Source: Closterium sp. Naga37s-1 (lineage: Eukaryota; Streptophyta; Zygnematophyceae; Desmidiales; Closteriaceae). Taken from it: 64,000 nt of DNA. The stretch spans positions 591,501 to 655,500 of the forward strand of contig CANJKZ010000010.1 in assembly GCA_947471745.1 (NCBI GenBank), given 5' to 3'. A model generated the notes under the pieces. That model was not told the DNA's origin. It was given only the letters and a program-made list of their open reading frames with translations, and did not search any database. The translations under genes and the position numbers were made by a program. How positions within the stretch are numbered: the first letter of the stretch is position 1; each line of letters begins with the position of its first letter. Of this stretch, positions 41,401 through 51,250 are shown piece by piece.

Positions 41401-41493
41401 TGTCAACCTGATGGAGTGGATTCCTCACACAGTGCAGCTCGCAGCTGGTTTCAAGTGTTTGGGGACGATAGCTCGTGCAGTGACTCTGATTAA
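32483..41493 (+). CDS. SV2/SVOP-type MFS transporter (plant OCT7/NIAP-like)
   Basis: A 12-helix major-facilitator transporter, closest in its blocks to plant organic-cation/nicotinate transporters; the substrate is not readable. Ten exons read in phase to 961 residues: 32483-32780, 34096-34193, 35061-35134, 35708-35803, 36214-36367, 36703-36761, 37714-37798, 38788-40554, 41101-41178 and 41317-41493. Diagnostic parts are ADEVLTVDDAIDSIG, YQLFLVCYTGLAWLADAMEM, the MFS signature WGLVADAYGRRRGF, RCLVGFGIGG, ESPRFLL, FSYYGLVLL, DVFITSAAELPGLLIAL and YTPEIYPTEIRSTGLGVANS. Plant relatives have about 470-500 residues. The excess is a Ser/Pro/His-rich loop between helices 6 and 7 and an Ala/Pro-rich loop between helices 7 and 8, both in the giant exon 38788-40554, plus an acidic N terminus. 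Confidence 0.92.
32855..33320 (+). repeat. 3'-edge copies of transporter exon 1
   Basis: Four copies (near 32862, 32997, 33133 and 33270) repeat ADEVLTVDDAIDSIG with its GTGAGC donor, downstream of the intact exon 1, at about 135-bp spacing. The units are more than 90 percent alike by eye. Confidence 0.93.
33380..34020 (+). repeat. 5'-edge copies of transporter exon 2
   Basis: Six copies (near 33386, 33495, 33620, 33739, 33847 and 33953) repeat the acceptor and the GFGPYQLFLVCYTGL start of exon 2, upstream of the intact exon at 34096. The copies break off at different points after AWLADAMEM. Confidence 0.93.
34213..34640. repeat. 65-bp array: 45-bp unit plus 20-bp palindrome, six palindromes
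   Basis: Seven copies of a 45-bp sequence (starting near catgctgattgatcatgg) are joined by six identical 20-bp perfect palindromes, cttttgagtcgactcaaaag, at 34258, 34323, 34388, 34453, 34518 and 34583. The exact 65-bp period and identity suggest very recent amplification. The array starts about 20 bases after the exon 2 donor. Confidence 0.97.
35410..35640 (+). repeat. 5'-edge copies of transporter exon 4
   Basis: Two copies (near 35420 and 35575) repeat the GSYVWGLVA part of exon 4 upstream of the intact exon at 35708. Downstream, 35800-35960 holds a run of short repeats of caggtgattcttcaggtgg, that is, multiplied copies of the exon 4 donor region. Confidence 0.88.
36085..36180 (+). repeat. 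5'-edge copy of transporter exon 5
   Basis: It repeats the WSPTFLTLLVSL start after a CACACGGTGTG-type acceptor region, upstream of intact exon 5 at 36214. Further on, 36530-36665 is a short tandem repeat of accgtgcctctc preceding exon 6. Confidence 0.85.
37015..37650 (+). repeat. 5'-edge copies of transporter exon 7
   Basis: Copies near 37025, 37305 and 37588 repeat the LVLLSATPFALLLLL part of exon 7, upstream of the intact exon at 37714. Confidence 0.88.
37118..37262. repeat. 50-bp perfect palindrome between 48-bp direct repeats
   Basis: The palindrome at 37165-37214 is perfect over 25 bp per arm and is centred on gagacgtctc within the TTTTGAG-CTCAAAA core. It is flanked by two copies of ttgctcttcttgcctccctc... 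(37118-37165 and 37215-37262). Confidence 0.97.
39161..39228. repeat. Palindrome between 20-bp repeats inside coding sequence
   Basis: The segment ggcaacactccatcacaca (39162-39180) recurs at 39210-39228, and tttgaggcgcctcaaa (39181-39196, perfect) lies between. It falls inside transporter exon 8 and keeps the reading frame, adding residues to the long loop. Confidence 0.9.
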
Positions 41494-41719
41494 CCCCTTA
41501 CATTCTATCTCTTGTCATGTATGCTTCCGAAATCACTGCATTTTTCTAAAATATGAAGTAAATTATCCCTCTTCTTCACAAACCAAAAGGGAACTCTAAA
41601 TGTATTTTTTATTATAATGTATCCAGTATACAGATTAGAGTGTCTTTGGTACTACGTCTATTGAGATGAAATAATTCTTGTATCAGGTTTCTTATAATTC
41701 TTGAAATAATTCTTATAAC

Positions 41720-41972
41720 ACCTACTTGAGTTGCCCGTGCTATGAGGGAAGAAAATATCGCCACACAACGACAGCGTGGGATACGCAAGCAGCGGCACTT
41801 GGCTGTTCCAACGATCACCGCGTTGGCCTGGCTTGGGGAGCTTACTGTACAGAAATCGCGCTGTCGATTTACTGTCTTGCATGCAGATTGTGAACTCAAC
41901 AGTTCCAGGACGGGCAGTCCATGCCTCTTTTGTGTGGCACCTCGTGATTCACAAACATGAACTGGGTGTGGG
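41720..41972. mobile_element. MITE family B copy
   Basis: The interior (caagcagcggcacttggctg, near 41788) matches the copy at 49719-49931, and the ends resemble acacc...ggtgt. About 250 bp, older and more diverged than family A. The exact ends are uncertain. Confidence 0.5.
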
Positions 41973-42366
41973 GTGTTTGTTTCAAACATTGGTTCGATTT
42001 ACGAAATACAGTTTAGGATGACTTGGTAGTTCTGTTACTCCTGCTTCTCAGTTTGTTGTGACCATCGTGTAAGACAACAGGATGGTTCCATTTCCTCCCC
42101 TAGCATCTCTGCTCCCTAGGAGTTTAATGAGTGCAAAATGGTGAGGCTGGTGAAATAAGTGTGCGTTTCTGCGCTGAGTGGTATTCCTCTTTTACCCTGA
42201 TTCGGGCAGGTGGCGCGCGAGATATCCCAGTACGGACACTGCATTTTGTGACTTAGCTGGGCGTGGGATGTCATGTCAGCAAGAATGCCTTCAGTTGTGC
42301 AAGTGCAATGCAGACGATCAGATCATCAACTGCATGACGTCATTATCACGTGACACACTGTGATTA

Positions 42367-42630
42367 CACCCTGTTTCTCGATTTTCGGACAATCGGGAGC
42401 CCCGGCTACAGTGCGCACGTGTGCTTGGATTCAGCGGGCTGGTGCTTGCAACCAAAATGCACTTGAGGAGAACGGTAGACAACGGTTCATGAAATAAAAC
42501 GTGCTTTTGCGTTTGGTTGCGTGCGGCAAAAGTGCTTATATGGTAAGTTCTGGGACCAATTTGGATGCATTGATGTCAGTACAACCGGCTTGTCAATATG
42601 GCGAATGTCAGTGTGGCGCGAAACAGGGTG
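42367..42630. mobile_element. MITE family A, 264 bp, TA target duplication
   Basis: It starts caccctgtttctcg and ends cgcgaaacagggtg, so the terminal inverted repeats are about 14 bp, with TA on both sides (42365-42366, 42631-42632). The TA duplication and small size suggest a Tc1/mariner-type MITE. A second 264-bp copy in the opposite orientation lies at 49935-50198. Confidence 0.88.
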
Positions 42631-44565
42631 TACTGGTTAAAATTGACCACGCACCTCGGAGCGAATAATCAGCAGCACCAAATCACAAGGTTCTGTATTG
42701 TACTGTACATTGTATACTGTGGAGATTGGTGCATCGTGTTAGGATATTTCGTTCCTTCCGGCGTTCGTGTGAGTCATGCTGGAACAAGGAGGATGGCAGG
42801 CCTCTCAAACCACGCCGGACTTGTGACTGACTGCTGCTGATTGGCTCTTGCCTAGCAGCAGAGGGCAAGCAAGTGCACAGTTGTCACGGAGCATCGCGAG
42901 GGAAACCTCGTGACACCACGGAATTTCGGGATTTCTGGGTCGGCCGGGTTGTTTCTGGATTATCCAGACTTATGGGCTGAATTGTGCAATGGAAATGTCA
43001 GGCTCTAGTGAACCTCGTACAATTAGGCCCCAGTGTTGCGTGCTGAGCGACATGGGTGTGGTACGTACTTGGAAACGTTCTATATTATGAGGATTTTGGC
43101 GTAAACATCGCCAAAATGGGGACAAAATAAATAGAGATGGGACCGCTGTGCACGCACGACAAGGCAGTGACCAATAAACGCGGATGCATCCGCGAAATAG
43201 GCATGAAATGATTGCCTGCGTCAGCAGTAGCTTTTGCCCCAAACCAGCATTCACTTCTCTGTCCATTTTTTATCCAAACCCAGCACCTAGTGTGTGGATA
43301 GCAAAGGTCTTGGAAGTGTGGGTCCTTCATTCCTAAGTGTAGCAAATGTGGTCCACGCGAAGATCATAAGTGGATCCCTCGTACTGTAGTGCCACGGAAA
43401 TAGGCTGTCACCTCACCATTCAAAGCCACACTCGTTCCAGGCTTGCACGCGCGCCTCACGTCACATCACGTCCCTCCCACACAATCCAAATCACCCTACC
43501 ATCGCGAACGCTGGGTTTTGATCTGAGCAGTGTTTGATGATCCTCGCAGGGACATTTACTCTGAGAAAAAAGAATTGTGGCTTCCGAAAATTCCCGCTTT
43601 CGCAAGAAGCAACGTGATCCGCCCGCGGACGGATCACGAACTGTTTTATAATTTCACTATATACCCATAGCAGCAAATCAGACACTCTGGCAGAAAATGG
43701 CAGTCAGCCGCAGCAACTTTGGAATTTTAGAGTAGCCTAAACTGTACAGTTCCATTCATTCTAGGCTGTCTCATTCCTAAGACTTGCGACTTGTTTTGTT
43801 GTTCGCCACACTGAATCACTGCTGGGAACGGAAAGACCACCACAGGCAAGCAGCAAATGTAATGCAAGCAGCAGCCCCCAAACGCTACTCCATGTTTCTG
43901 AGAGGAGGCAACACAAGTTGCGCCAGTTTTTTCTATTTGTGGCTGTTCCGCGGGGATTCGTGAGTCTCATCCCTCACTAGTGGCAACTGAGGAGCAGAAT
44001 GGCCAGTTGGACTCCAAGAGAGCTCTCAAGCTGCATCGCCTGGCCGTATAGACTCTGTTTGCCTGCCAAAATCATTCAGTCAGTGTGCAAATGTCATAGT
44101 GGAGCTGATTGCTGTTTTTTCCGCGATCTCTCGTGGCCAGCATCTCCGTGCGTCGTCAAACCTATAGAAGTCCCTGCTTTCTTTTTCTTCGCCATTCTGT
44201 CATAAAAGAAGTGAGCCGAAGACCGAAGAATGTAACTCAGGCTGAAAGGGAATAGAGTCCTCAGAGGAGTCCTCAGAGGAAATAGAGTTTATTAGTAATT
44301 GGCATGTGCTTGATCTGGATCCCAAAAAGTTCCGAAGACTCTTCCAGTGCCAAATTTTCACAGCAGTGACGTTTGGACTGCTACGCATCATCCCCAACCG
44401 TGACGGCGTCACGCAGACGTAACAAGCGCCGCGGGAGCTTTCTGCGTGACAAGATCTATATGAAGAGAGGCGCCGCGCGCGCGTTATCACAAAACGGCGC
44501 CGTTTAACGCCCTTGCCGTTTGTAAGCCGGCCGCAGGCGGCGTTACCACCACACCATTGGCAATC

Positions 44566-46290
44566 ATGGTGATTCCTTCACCATCATCACCGTCATCATC
44601 GCATGATCATTATGTCCGATCCGATGCGCAACCGCTGCCAGCGCCGCTACTAGCGGCGCGTAATCCGGCGGCGCTGCAGCTGCACGACGAGTCACTGCCA
44701 GTGCAGCAGCAGCGGAACCAAGCCGCTGGCGCCGGCTCTACCGCCATCGCCGGCGCAATCTCCGTGGCACAGTCGGCGCTCTTCTCTGTGGACCCTTATC
44801 TGGACGCTGCCGCCTCCTCCGCCGCCTCTGCGGCCGCCGCCGCCGCCGCCGCAGCCGCGGGCTCCGCGGGCGCCGCCGCGGGCGCAGCTCCCGCCGCCGG
44901 GCCAGCCAGGGGGAGCGATTTTTTGCAGAATCCGCCAATTCTCTCCTTCAAATCTCTCTTTGAATCCGCTCCGCGGCCACTGGGAGACCCTCTTGCCTTA
45001 ACGGATCTCCCTTTACCGGAGCAAACCGGATGGCTTTCCTCCTCCTCCTCCCTCTCCACCATGCACACCGTGATGACGTCAGCGGCCTCTCTCCTTCCTT
45101 CCCCTTTCCTCCTCCCTTCTCCTATCCTGCCTTCCCCTGTCCTCCCCTCCCCAGTCCTCCCTTCCCCAGGGGCTCTTCCTTTCCCTCTCCTCCATTCCCC
45201 TGAGTTTATCCCGAGAACGCAAACGACCGAAAAAACAAGCCACGATTTCAGCCAGCCTACTCCTCCTCCCCGTCCTCCACCCTTTCACCCTCCCCCTCAA
45301 ACTGCTTTCCCTCTCCTTGACACTCGTCTGGCCACGTCAGCAGGTGTCGGATCCAGGAGCTGGGCGGCAGAGAGTGAGGTTGCTCCAGGCGGCGAGGCCT
45401 CGGCAGGTTCTGGTTCCGGGCGGCATCGTTTGGAGACACTATCATTGCTGCCGCCCAGCCCAGCACGTGGCACTATTCCCATCTCTCGTGATGGCACTGC
45501 TGCGGCTGCTGCAGTTCCCGCCCCGTTACAAGGACGCTCGTTACATTCACAGACAGTACCTGCAGTGTTGGAAGCATACTCGGTAAGGGATGATGCAGTA
45601 CCCAGAAACGCTCCTTCTCCTCGCCTGCTGAATCTCTTTGGGACCCAGTCAGACGAAGACTGTATAACCCAAAGGGGAGATGGAATAAGAGTAGGGGAAG
45701 GAAGGATACGGGCGGGGGATGTGGAAGGGGAGGGGAGGATAAGGGAAGGGGAAGGAGATGGGGTGAGAAGGGGGGTAGAAGGGAGGGCAAAGGAGAGAAA
45801 AGGGAGGAGAAGCGAGGGGGAAGAGAGGACAAGAGAGGGAGAGGGGAGGAAAAGGTTCAGGGGTAGTGGTGTTTCTAAAGATGATGAAGAGAGGACGGAT
45901 GAGACAGGTTGGGAGGGTGCTGCGAGGAGGGATAACGAGGATAGGAGAGTGGTCATGAGGGGGAGCATGGGGATGGATGAAAAAATGGGTACTGGCATGG
46001 GTACAGGCATTGGCACGGGCATGGGGAGAGACATGGGGAGAGACGTCACAGGGATGGGGGGCAGAGGTGTTACAATGACTGAGGGTGATGCTAAGGCAGC
46101 AGCAGAAGCTGCTGCTGTGGCTGCTTCTGCAGGGTTGTCGTACCTGCAGCAGCGACATCAACTGTTGCTGCTTCGGCAACTGAGGCAGCAACAGCAGGAG
46201 CAGCAAGAGCAGCAGCAAGGGCAGCAGCAACAACAACATGAGATGCAGCAGCAACAAGCCTTGCTGCTGAGAGCTCAGGAGCAAGCTGAG

Positions 46291-46359
<69 letters not shown>

Positions 46360-46587
46360 GCCCTGATGCAGAGAGCTCAGGAGCAAGCCGAGCAGCAAGC
46401 TGAGAAGCAGCGGCAGCAGCAGCAGGAGGAGGAGCAGCAGCAACAGCAGCAGAGGCAGCATGAGGTGCTGCAGCAGCAAGCCTTGATGCAGAGAGCTCGG
46501 CAGAAAGCTGAGAAGGAGAAGGAACAATCGCAGCAGGAGCAGAGTCAAAGGCTGGAGCATCAGCAGCAGAATCAGTGGCTGGAGCAG

Positions 46588-46631
<44 letters not shown>

Positions 46632-49308
46632 CCAAGCCCTGATGCAGAGAGCTCGGCAGGAAGATGAGCAGGAGCAGGAGCAATTGCAGAAGGAGCAGAG
46701 TCAGAGGTTGGGGATTCAGCAGCAGCTGATGAAGCAGCAGCTACTGTTTCTGCAGCAGGGTTTTGAGCAGCGAGAAAAGCAGCGGCAGGAGGTGCAGGCA
46801 GCAGGTCTGGAGCAGGCACAGAAACAGGAACAACAACGGGCAGAGCAACAGGCAGCACAATCACTCTCACAGCAACAGCAACAGCTGCAGCTGCTTCTTT
46901 TGAGACAACTGGAGGAGCAGGCAAGACAGAGACACGAGGGGCAGGAAGCAGAACAGCAGGCACAGCAGCAGGCACAGCAACAGACACAACAGCATGCAGC
47001 ACAATCGCACGCACAGCAACAGCTGCAGCTGCTTCTTCTGAGACAACTGGAGGAGCAGGCGAGGCAGAGGCAACAGGGGCAAGAATCAGAGCAGCAGACA
47101 CAGCAGCAGGCACAGCAACAGACACAACAACAGGCAGCACAATCACATGCACAGCAACAGCAACAGCTGCAGCTGCTTCTTCTGAGGCAACTGGAGGAGC
47201 AGGCGAGGCAGAGGCAGGAGGAGCAAGAAGCAGAACAGCAGGCGCAACAGCAGACACAGCAGCAAGCCCAGAAACAAGCACAGCAGCAACAGCAGGCAGA
47301 ATTTCCAGTGCAATCGGCTGAGCGACATCAGATTCAATCAGTTGAGCAGCATCAACGCACTCAGGTCCTTCTGAGTGAGCACGCTCAGGCCCTCCTCTCC
47401 TCCTGGTTTGGAGTATCAAATTTCGCTCCCTCTGCAGCTGCTGCTGCTGCCGCTGCTGCCACTGTTGCCACTGCTGCCGCTGCTGCCACTGCTGCTGCTG
47501 CTGCTGCCAATGCTGCCACTGCTGCTGCTGCTTCTGATGCTGCTGCCACTGCTGCCACTGCAGCAGAAGTTGATTCAATCCCAGGACTCACAATAAGGTC
47601 AAATGCTGCTGCCACTGGTTCAGGTGGTGGTGGTGCTGCTGCTGCTGGTGCTGGTGGTGGTGCTGGTGGTGGGACCGTTTCAGTTTCATCTGGTGCTGGT
47701 TTCAATGCCCCGCCTCATGCTGCCGCCCAGCATCCAGCTCAACTTCCCTTGGACCGTCTTCCTGGTATGCAGGGGCAGCGGCCGGGCGGGTATTCTTGTC
47801 CTGTCTGCGGCAACGTTTTCCCCACGTCGCAGGCGCTTGGGGGACACATGACGTGCCACGTGGCACGACGTAAGAGGACGTCTCGAAAGGGGGAGCCTGC
47901 TGCAGCAGCAGCATCGGCGGCTAAATCAGGACTGGCAGGAGGGAAAGGAGGACTGAGAGGAGTAGGTAGAGGTGGGGAGGGAGGAGGAGAAGGGAGGGGA
48001 GAGGGAGGGGGAAGGGAAGGGAGAGGGGGAGGGGAAGGCAGAAGGGAAGAGGGAAGGGAAGGAGGAGGGGAAAGATGGGGAGGCAAAGGAGCTCCAGAAA
48101 AGCTATTTGAGAAAGCAACAGGGGGTGCTGGTGCCAAAGCCAGTCCTTTCCAATCCCACCCCACTCTTCCCTCGCAACCCGCTTCATTCTCCCCTTCCAA
48201 GCGCAATGCAACCGTGATGCACCTCCCTTCCACTTCTGGTGCCAGCAGTGCCAGCGCTGCTGCTGCTGCTGGTGCTAGTGCTGCTAGTGCTAGTGCCGCT
48301 GCTAGTGCAGGTGGTGCTGCTAGTGCTGATGCTAGTGCTGCTGCTAGTGCTGGTGCTAGTATTGGCACTCCTGCTGCTGCCAGTTCTGCTGCTGCTCGCG
48401 GGGGTCGATCTCGGTTCACAGAAGCATCACAGCGTGGAGTGTCCACTGCTGTTGCTGCTCCTACTTCTGCTTCTGCTCCTGCTGCTCCTGCTGCTGCTAT
48501 TTTATCGATTCCGGAGCTACTGGAACGTAATCCAATCCGGGGCGCAAGCCTGGGCCGCAACCCAAGTCTTAACCTCAGTCCGAACCTCGGCCAACGCCCG
48601 AGCCTGGCAGACGGAGAACCGAGCCTGTTGCAGTACGTTGGGTCACTGCCTCGTCGTGATGCCCTGCCTTCACTGAAGCCAACCTCGTTAGAATCACCTT
48701 CATTTAGAGCACCTTTGTTCGCGCCTCCTTCTCTGATACCTCCTTCATCAATATCTCCTTTATTAGCACCCCCTTCAACTGCTCTAGTGAGCACGGAGAT
48801 GACAATCCCGCCTTCCACATTTCTAGCTACGGCTCTTCATACTGCAGCAATGAGAATTCCGTTACACCTAAGAACAGTCTCCACTGAAAGGGCTTTTAAC
48901 GAGGAGGCTAATAAGGCATACACTGGAATGGCTTCTACCGAAGAAGCTACAGGAAGAGGAGGGAGGGAAGAGACTGGGAGGGGTGCCGAAAGAGGGAATG
49001 GAAGTGGGAGTGGGAGAGGGAGAGGGAGCGGGAGCACGAGAGGAGCAATGGATACAGAAGTAGCTCCTGCTTTAGCTACTGTGGATACTCTGACTCAAAT
49101 CAGTCATGCTGATGCGGCCTTGCAGACTGGGGTGAGACAGGGTGAGGATCTGGAGGGATTGGAGCTGACTCTGCTAATGAGACCCGCGTCACAGAGCTCT
49201 GTGAATGCAAATGCCGAGAATGTCAACACTGCGAATGTCATCCCTGGGAATAAACAAGAGGAAGCAGGGATAGGTTCGCTAAACACGAGGCAGAGGCAGA
49301 ACTCGTAG
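44566..49308 (+). CDS. Giant single-exon QALGGH-type C2H2 zinc-finger protein
   Basis: A likely nuclear transcription factor of 1580 residues with one recognisable domain: YSCPVCGNVFPTSQALGGHM at about residues 1076-1095, ligands Cys1078, Cys1081, His1094 and His1098. QALGGH is the plant-specific DNA-contact motif of this class, whose members usually have 150-500 residues. The rest is low complexity: Ala-rich N terminus (about 75-115), a charged Gly/Arg/Glu block (380-500), a Gln-rich region (540-930) with 21 pure CAG codons at 46294-46356, and a repeat around LQLLLLRQLEEQARQR of about three units (46880-47220). Ala-rich and Ser/Ala stretches and a Gly/Arg/Glu-rich stretch just after the finger follow. 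I start at the first in-frame ATG, 44566. The long antisense frames are by-products of the repeats. No introns are seen, in contrast to the neighbours. Confidence 0.85.
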
Positions 49309-49599
49309 TATGCTTCTGACGCTCCAGATTAGCCTTATGCAATGTCATGAAATTCAGCAATATATAAAAGGTCAGTAGGAGGTGAAAGAAGGCTTTGCCA
49401 ATCTAGAGTGTTCTTGTTTCCATGACCTGAGTTGAATGCATAATTAGTGAAAGTCTGTCCTTCACACTGCAACATCTACATATTTCACAATGCATAGATG
49501 TGGTTACGGTGTTCAAAGAAAGTAGGAAATTTGACACTGCCTAGACTTGGTTGTACATGTACAGCACCGTGCTGAGAAAGAAAATCGCTAGTGCGTACA

Positions 49600-49716
49600 G
49601 GTGAGTGCGACATTGTGTGTTTATAAGCGTTTGTTATGGGACCGTTTTAGACGCGTTGCTTCCAGAACAACCGGCTTGTCAATACAGCGAATGTCAGTGA
49701 TGCGCAAAACAGGGTG
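49600..49716. mobile_element. MITE family A fragment
   Basis: It matches the right half of the 42367-42630 copy (aacaaccggcttgtcaatac, ending caaaacagggtg, then TA). Diverged and lacking the left half. Confidence 0.7.
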
Positions 49717-49718
49717 TA

Positions 49719-49931
49719 CATACACCCACTGTGTTGCTCGTAGCATGAGGAGCGTTGGATCTGCAAGCAGCGGCGCTTGGCTGTTCTAACGATCACCACG
49801 CTGGCTTGGCTTGGAGAGATTTATGTACAGTAAAGGAATCGCGTTGTCGATTTAACGCGGCGATGGGCTGTCGATGCTGTCTTATGGGGTAGAACCTCGT
49901 GACACACGCAAATAACGGTGTAGGAAGGTGA
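49719..49931. mobile_element. MITE family B copy
   Basis: It runs from tacacccactgtgttgc to cgcaaataacggtgta. The interior matches 41720-41972. It is wedged between two family A segments. Confidence 0.55.
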
Positions 49932-49934
49932 GTA

Positions 49935-50198
49935 CACCCTGTTTCGCGCCACACTGACATTCGCCATATTGACAAGCCGGTTGTACTGACATCAATGCGT
50001 CCAAATTGGTCCCAGAACATACCGTATAAGCACTTTTGCCGCACGAAACCGAACTCAAAAGCACGTTTTTTTTCATAAACCGTTGTCTACCGTTCTCCTG
50101 AAGTGCATTTCGGTTGCAAGCACCAGCCCGCTGAATCCAAGCACACGTGCGCACTGTAGCCGGGGCTCCCGATTGTTCAAACATCGAGAAACAGGGTG
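49935..50198. mobile_element. MITE family A, 264 bp, complete
   Basis: The reverse-orientation copy of the element at 42367, the same 264-bp length, with TA at 49933-49934 and 50199-50200. Ends caccctgtttcgcg and cgagaaacagggtg. Confidence 0.88.
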
Positions 50199-50518
50199 TA
50201 GGTAAGGTGCAGGAGGTGGGAGGCAAATGAAAGGGATTTTCGAATAAGTTAAATTTGAAGTACCCGAAACCCGAAACCCCTGCGCAACAGTTTCGGTTCC
50301 ATTTTCACAAAAGAAAATCAATGCTCTACGAGTCTTGTTTAGAGTGCGCAGTCGAATAAGCTCGGAATTGTGAATCGTATTTTATGGGTGGAAGCACTTC
50401 AGAATGTTTTTTTTTTATTAAAATGAAAGAATACACCGGAGTGAGCAAGTGTATAAAATCAAATACAGTCGTAACTCTGCATGAGGGGAACGGCGTGAGC
50501 CGGACCCCAAGAGGGTAC

Positions 50519-51125
50519 TTAGACAGGGCCACGTGCCCTACGCTGCTTGGACCAGATGGCTGCAAAGCCACTTGTCCATTTCCACTTCAGCCCATCCGCA
50601 ACTGTGATGTGTCCGAACAGGCGCTGTTCGTCCGCCAGTAGCCTTGCCCACTTGCTCTTCCGAGGGCCGCCCGCCCCTTTCCGAAATTTCGTCCGTTGCT
50701 CTTTCAGGTAGATTCTTGCATGAAGATAGAAAGCCCGCTCAATTCGTCGCAGAACTCGGCGCGCTCTAAATTTCCCTCCACGAAACACTGCTTCACATCT
50801 CTCCACCCAGATCTGATTTAGCCCAATAGCAGCCAAAGTTGCCTCTGGAAAAGCTGAGTCAGAGCCAGCACGCTTGAAAAGCAGGTCGCCCAGCGAGGAG
50901 ACGTGGCGAGCCGGATTCATCATGCGCAGGCCTCGCAGGATTGAAGTGACGACCGATTGAATGGCCGGGCAGGTGAAGAGGCAGTGCTCTAGGGTTTCCT
51001 CTTCGCTGCAGTATGGGCAAACAGGCTTGCAGCGGAGGAAGGCCACCCTCTCTCCCACCTGAAGATTGAGCCCGTGGATTCTCAACAGCACGCTACGTGG
51101 GCGGTTAGGAATCACCCGAGAGTCT
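50519..51125 (-). CDS. LINE ORF2, C-terminal part
   Basis: The part of ORF2 on the far side of the Copia element. It encodes RPRSVLLRIHGLNLQVGE, then CPYCSEEETLEHCLFTC, the Cys/His domain that follows the reverse transcriptase in plant L1 elements (zf-RVT type), and a basic tail ending RRARGPV. Stop at 50519. The two ORF2 parts keep one frame across the insertion site, so the LINE was open when the Copia element landed. Bases 51121-51125 are the Copia target duplication. Confidence 0.9.
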
Positions 51126-51250
51126 TGAGAAGAAACGAGGAATGAAATGACTAAGTGAAAGTTGGGTACAAGAAGCAAACCCTAGAAAACTGTACCCCAT
51201 ATGTGCTACCCCACTATAGCATACAGTAGCTATGTCATATAAATCTGACA
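51126..51250 (-). repeat. Copia 3' LTR
   Basis: 125 bp, plus-strand ends TG...CA, identical to the 5' LTR except at one position. Followed inward by the purine-rich tract (TATGGGGGTG on the element strand). Confidence 0.95.

Larger units (their letters stand above)
41494..44565. other. Intergenic with two MITEs
   Basis: Between the transporter and the zinc-finger gene. It holds MITE copies at 41720-41972 and 42367-42630. The rest has only short unsupported ORFs and a small repeat (agtcctcagagga twice near 44255-44280). The last 60 bases before 44566 are GC-rich. Confidence 0.5.
49309..50393. other. Intergenic, MITE-rich
   Basis: The 3' flank of the zinc-finger gene and the insertion site of the LINE. 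It holds three MITE-derived segments (listed separately). No gene seen. Confidence 0.6.

Noticed and set aside
42598-42840. Frame starting MANVSVARNRVY, also present at 63955 on the minus strand
   Set aside because: The shared start is the end of MITE family A, not a protein N terminus.
45297-47578. Antisense frames of 250, 344 and 495 residues, Leu- or Ala-rich
   Set aside because: They are frame shadows of CAG/GCT repeats in the zinc-finger gene.
47739-48818. Antisense frame of 359 residues
   Set aside because: A shadow of the same gene; composition mirrors low-complexity coding on the other strand.
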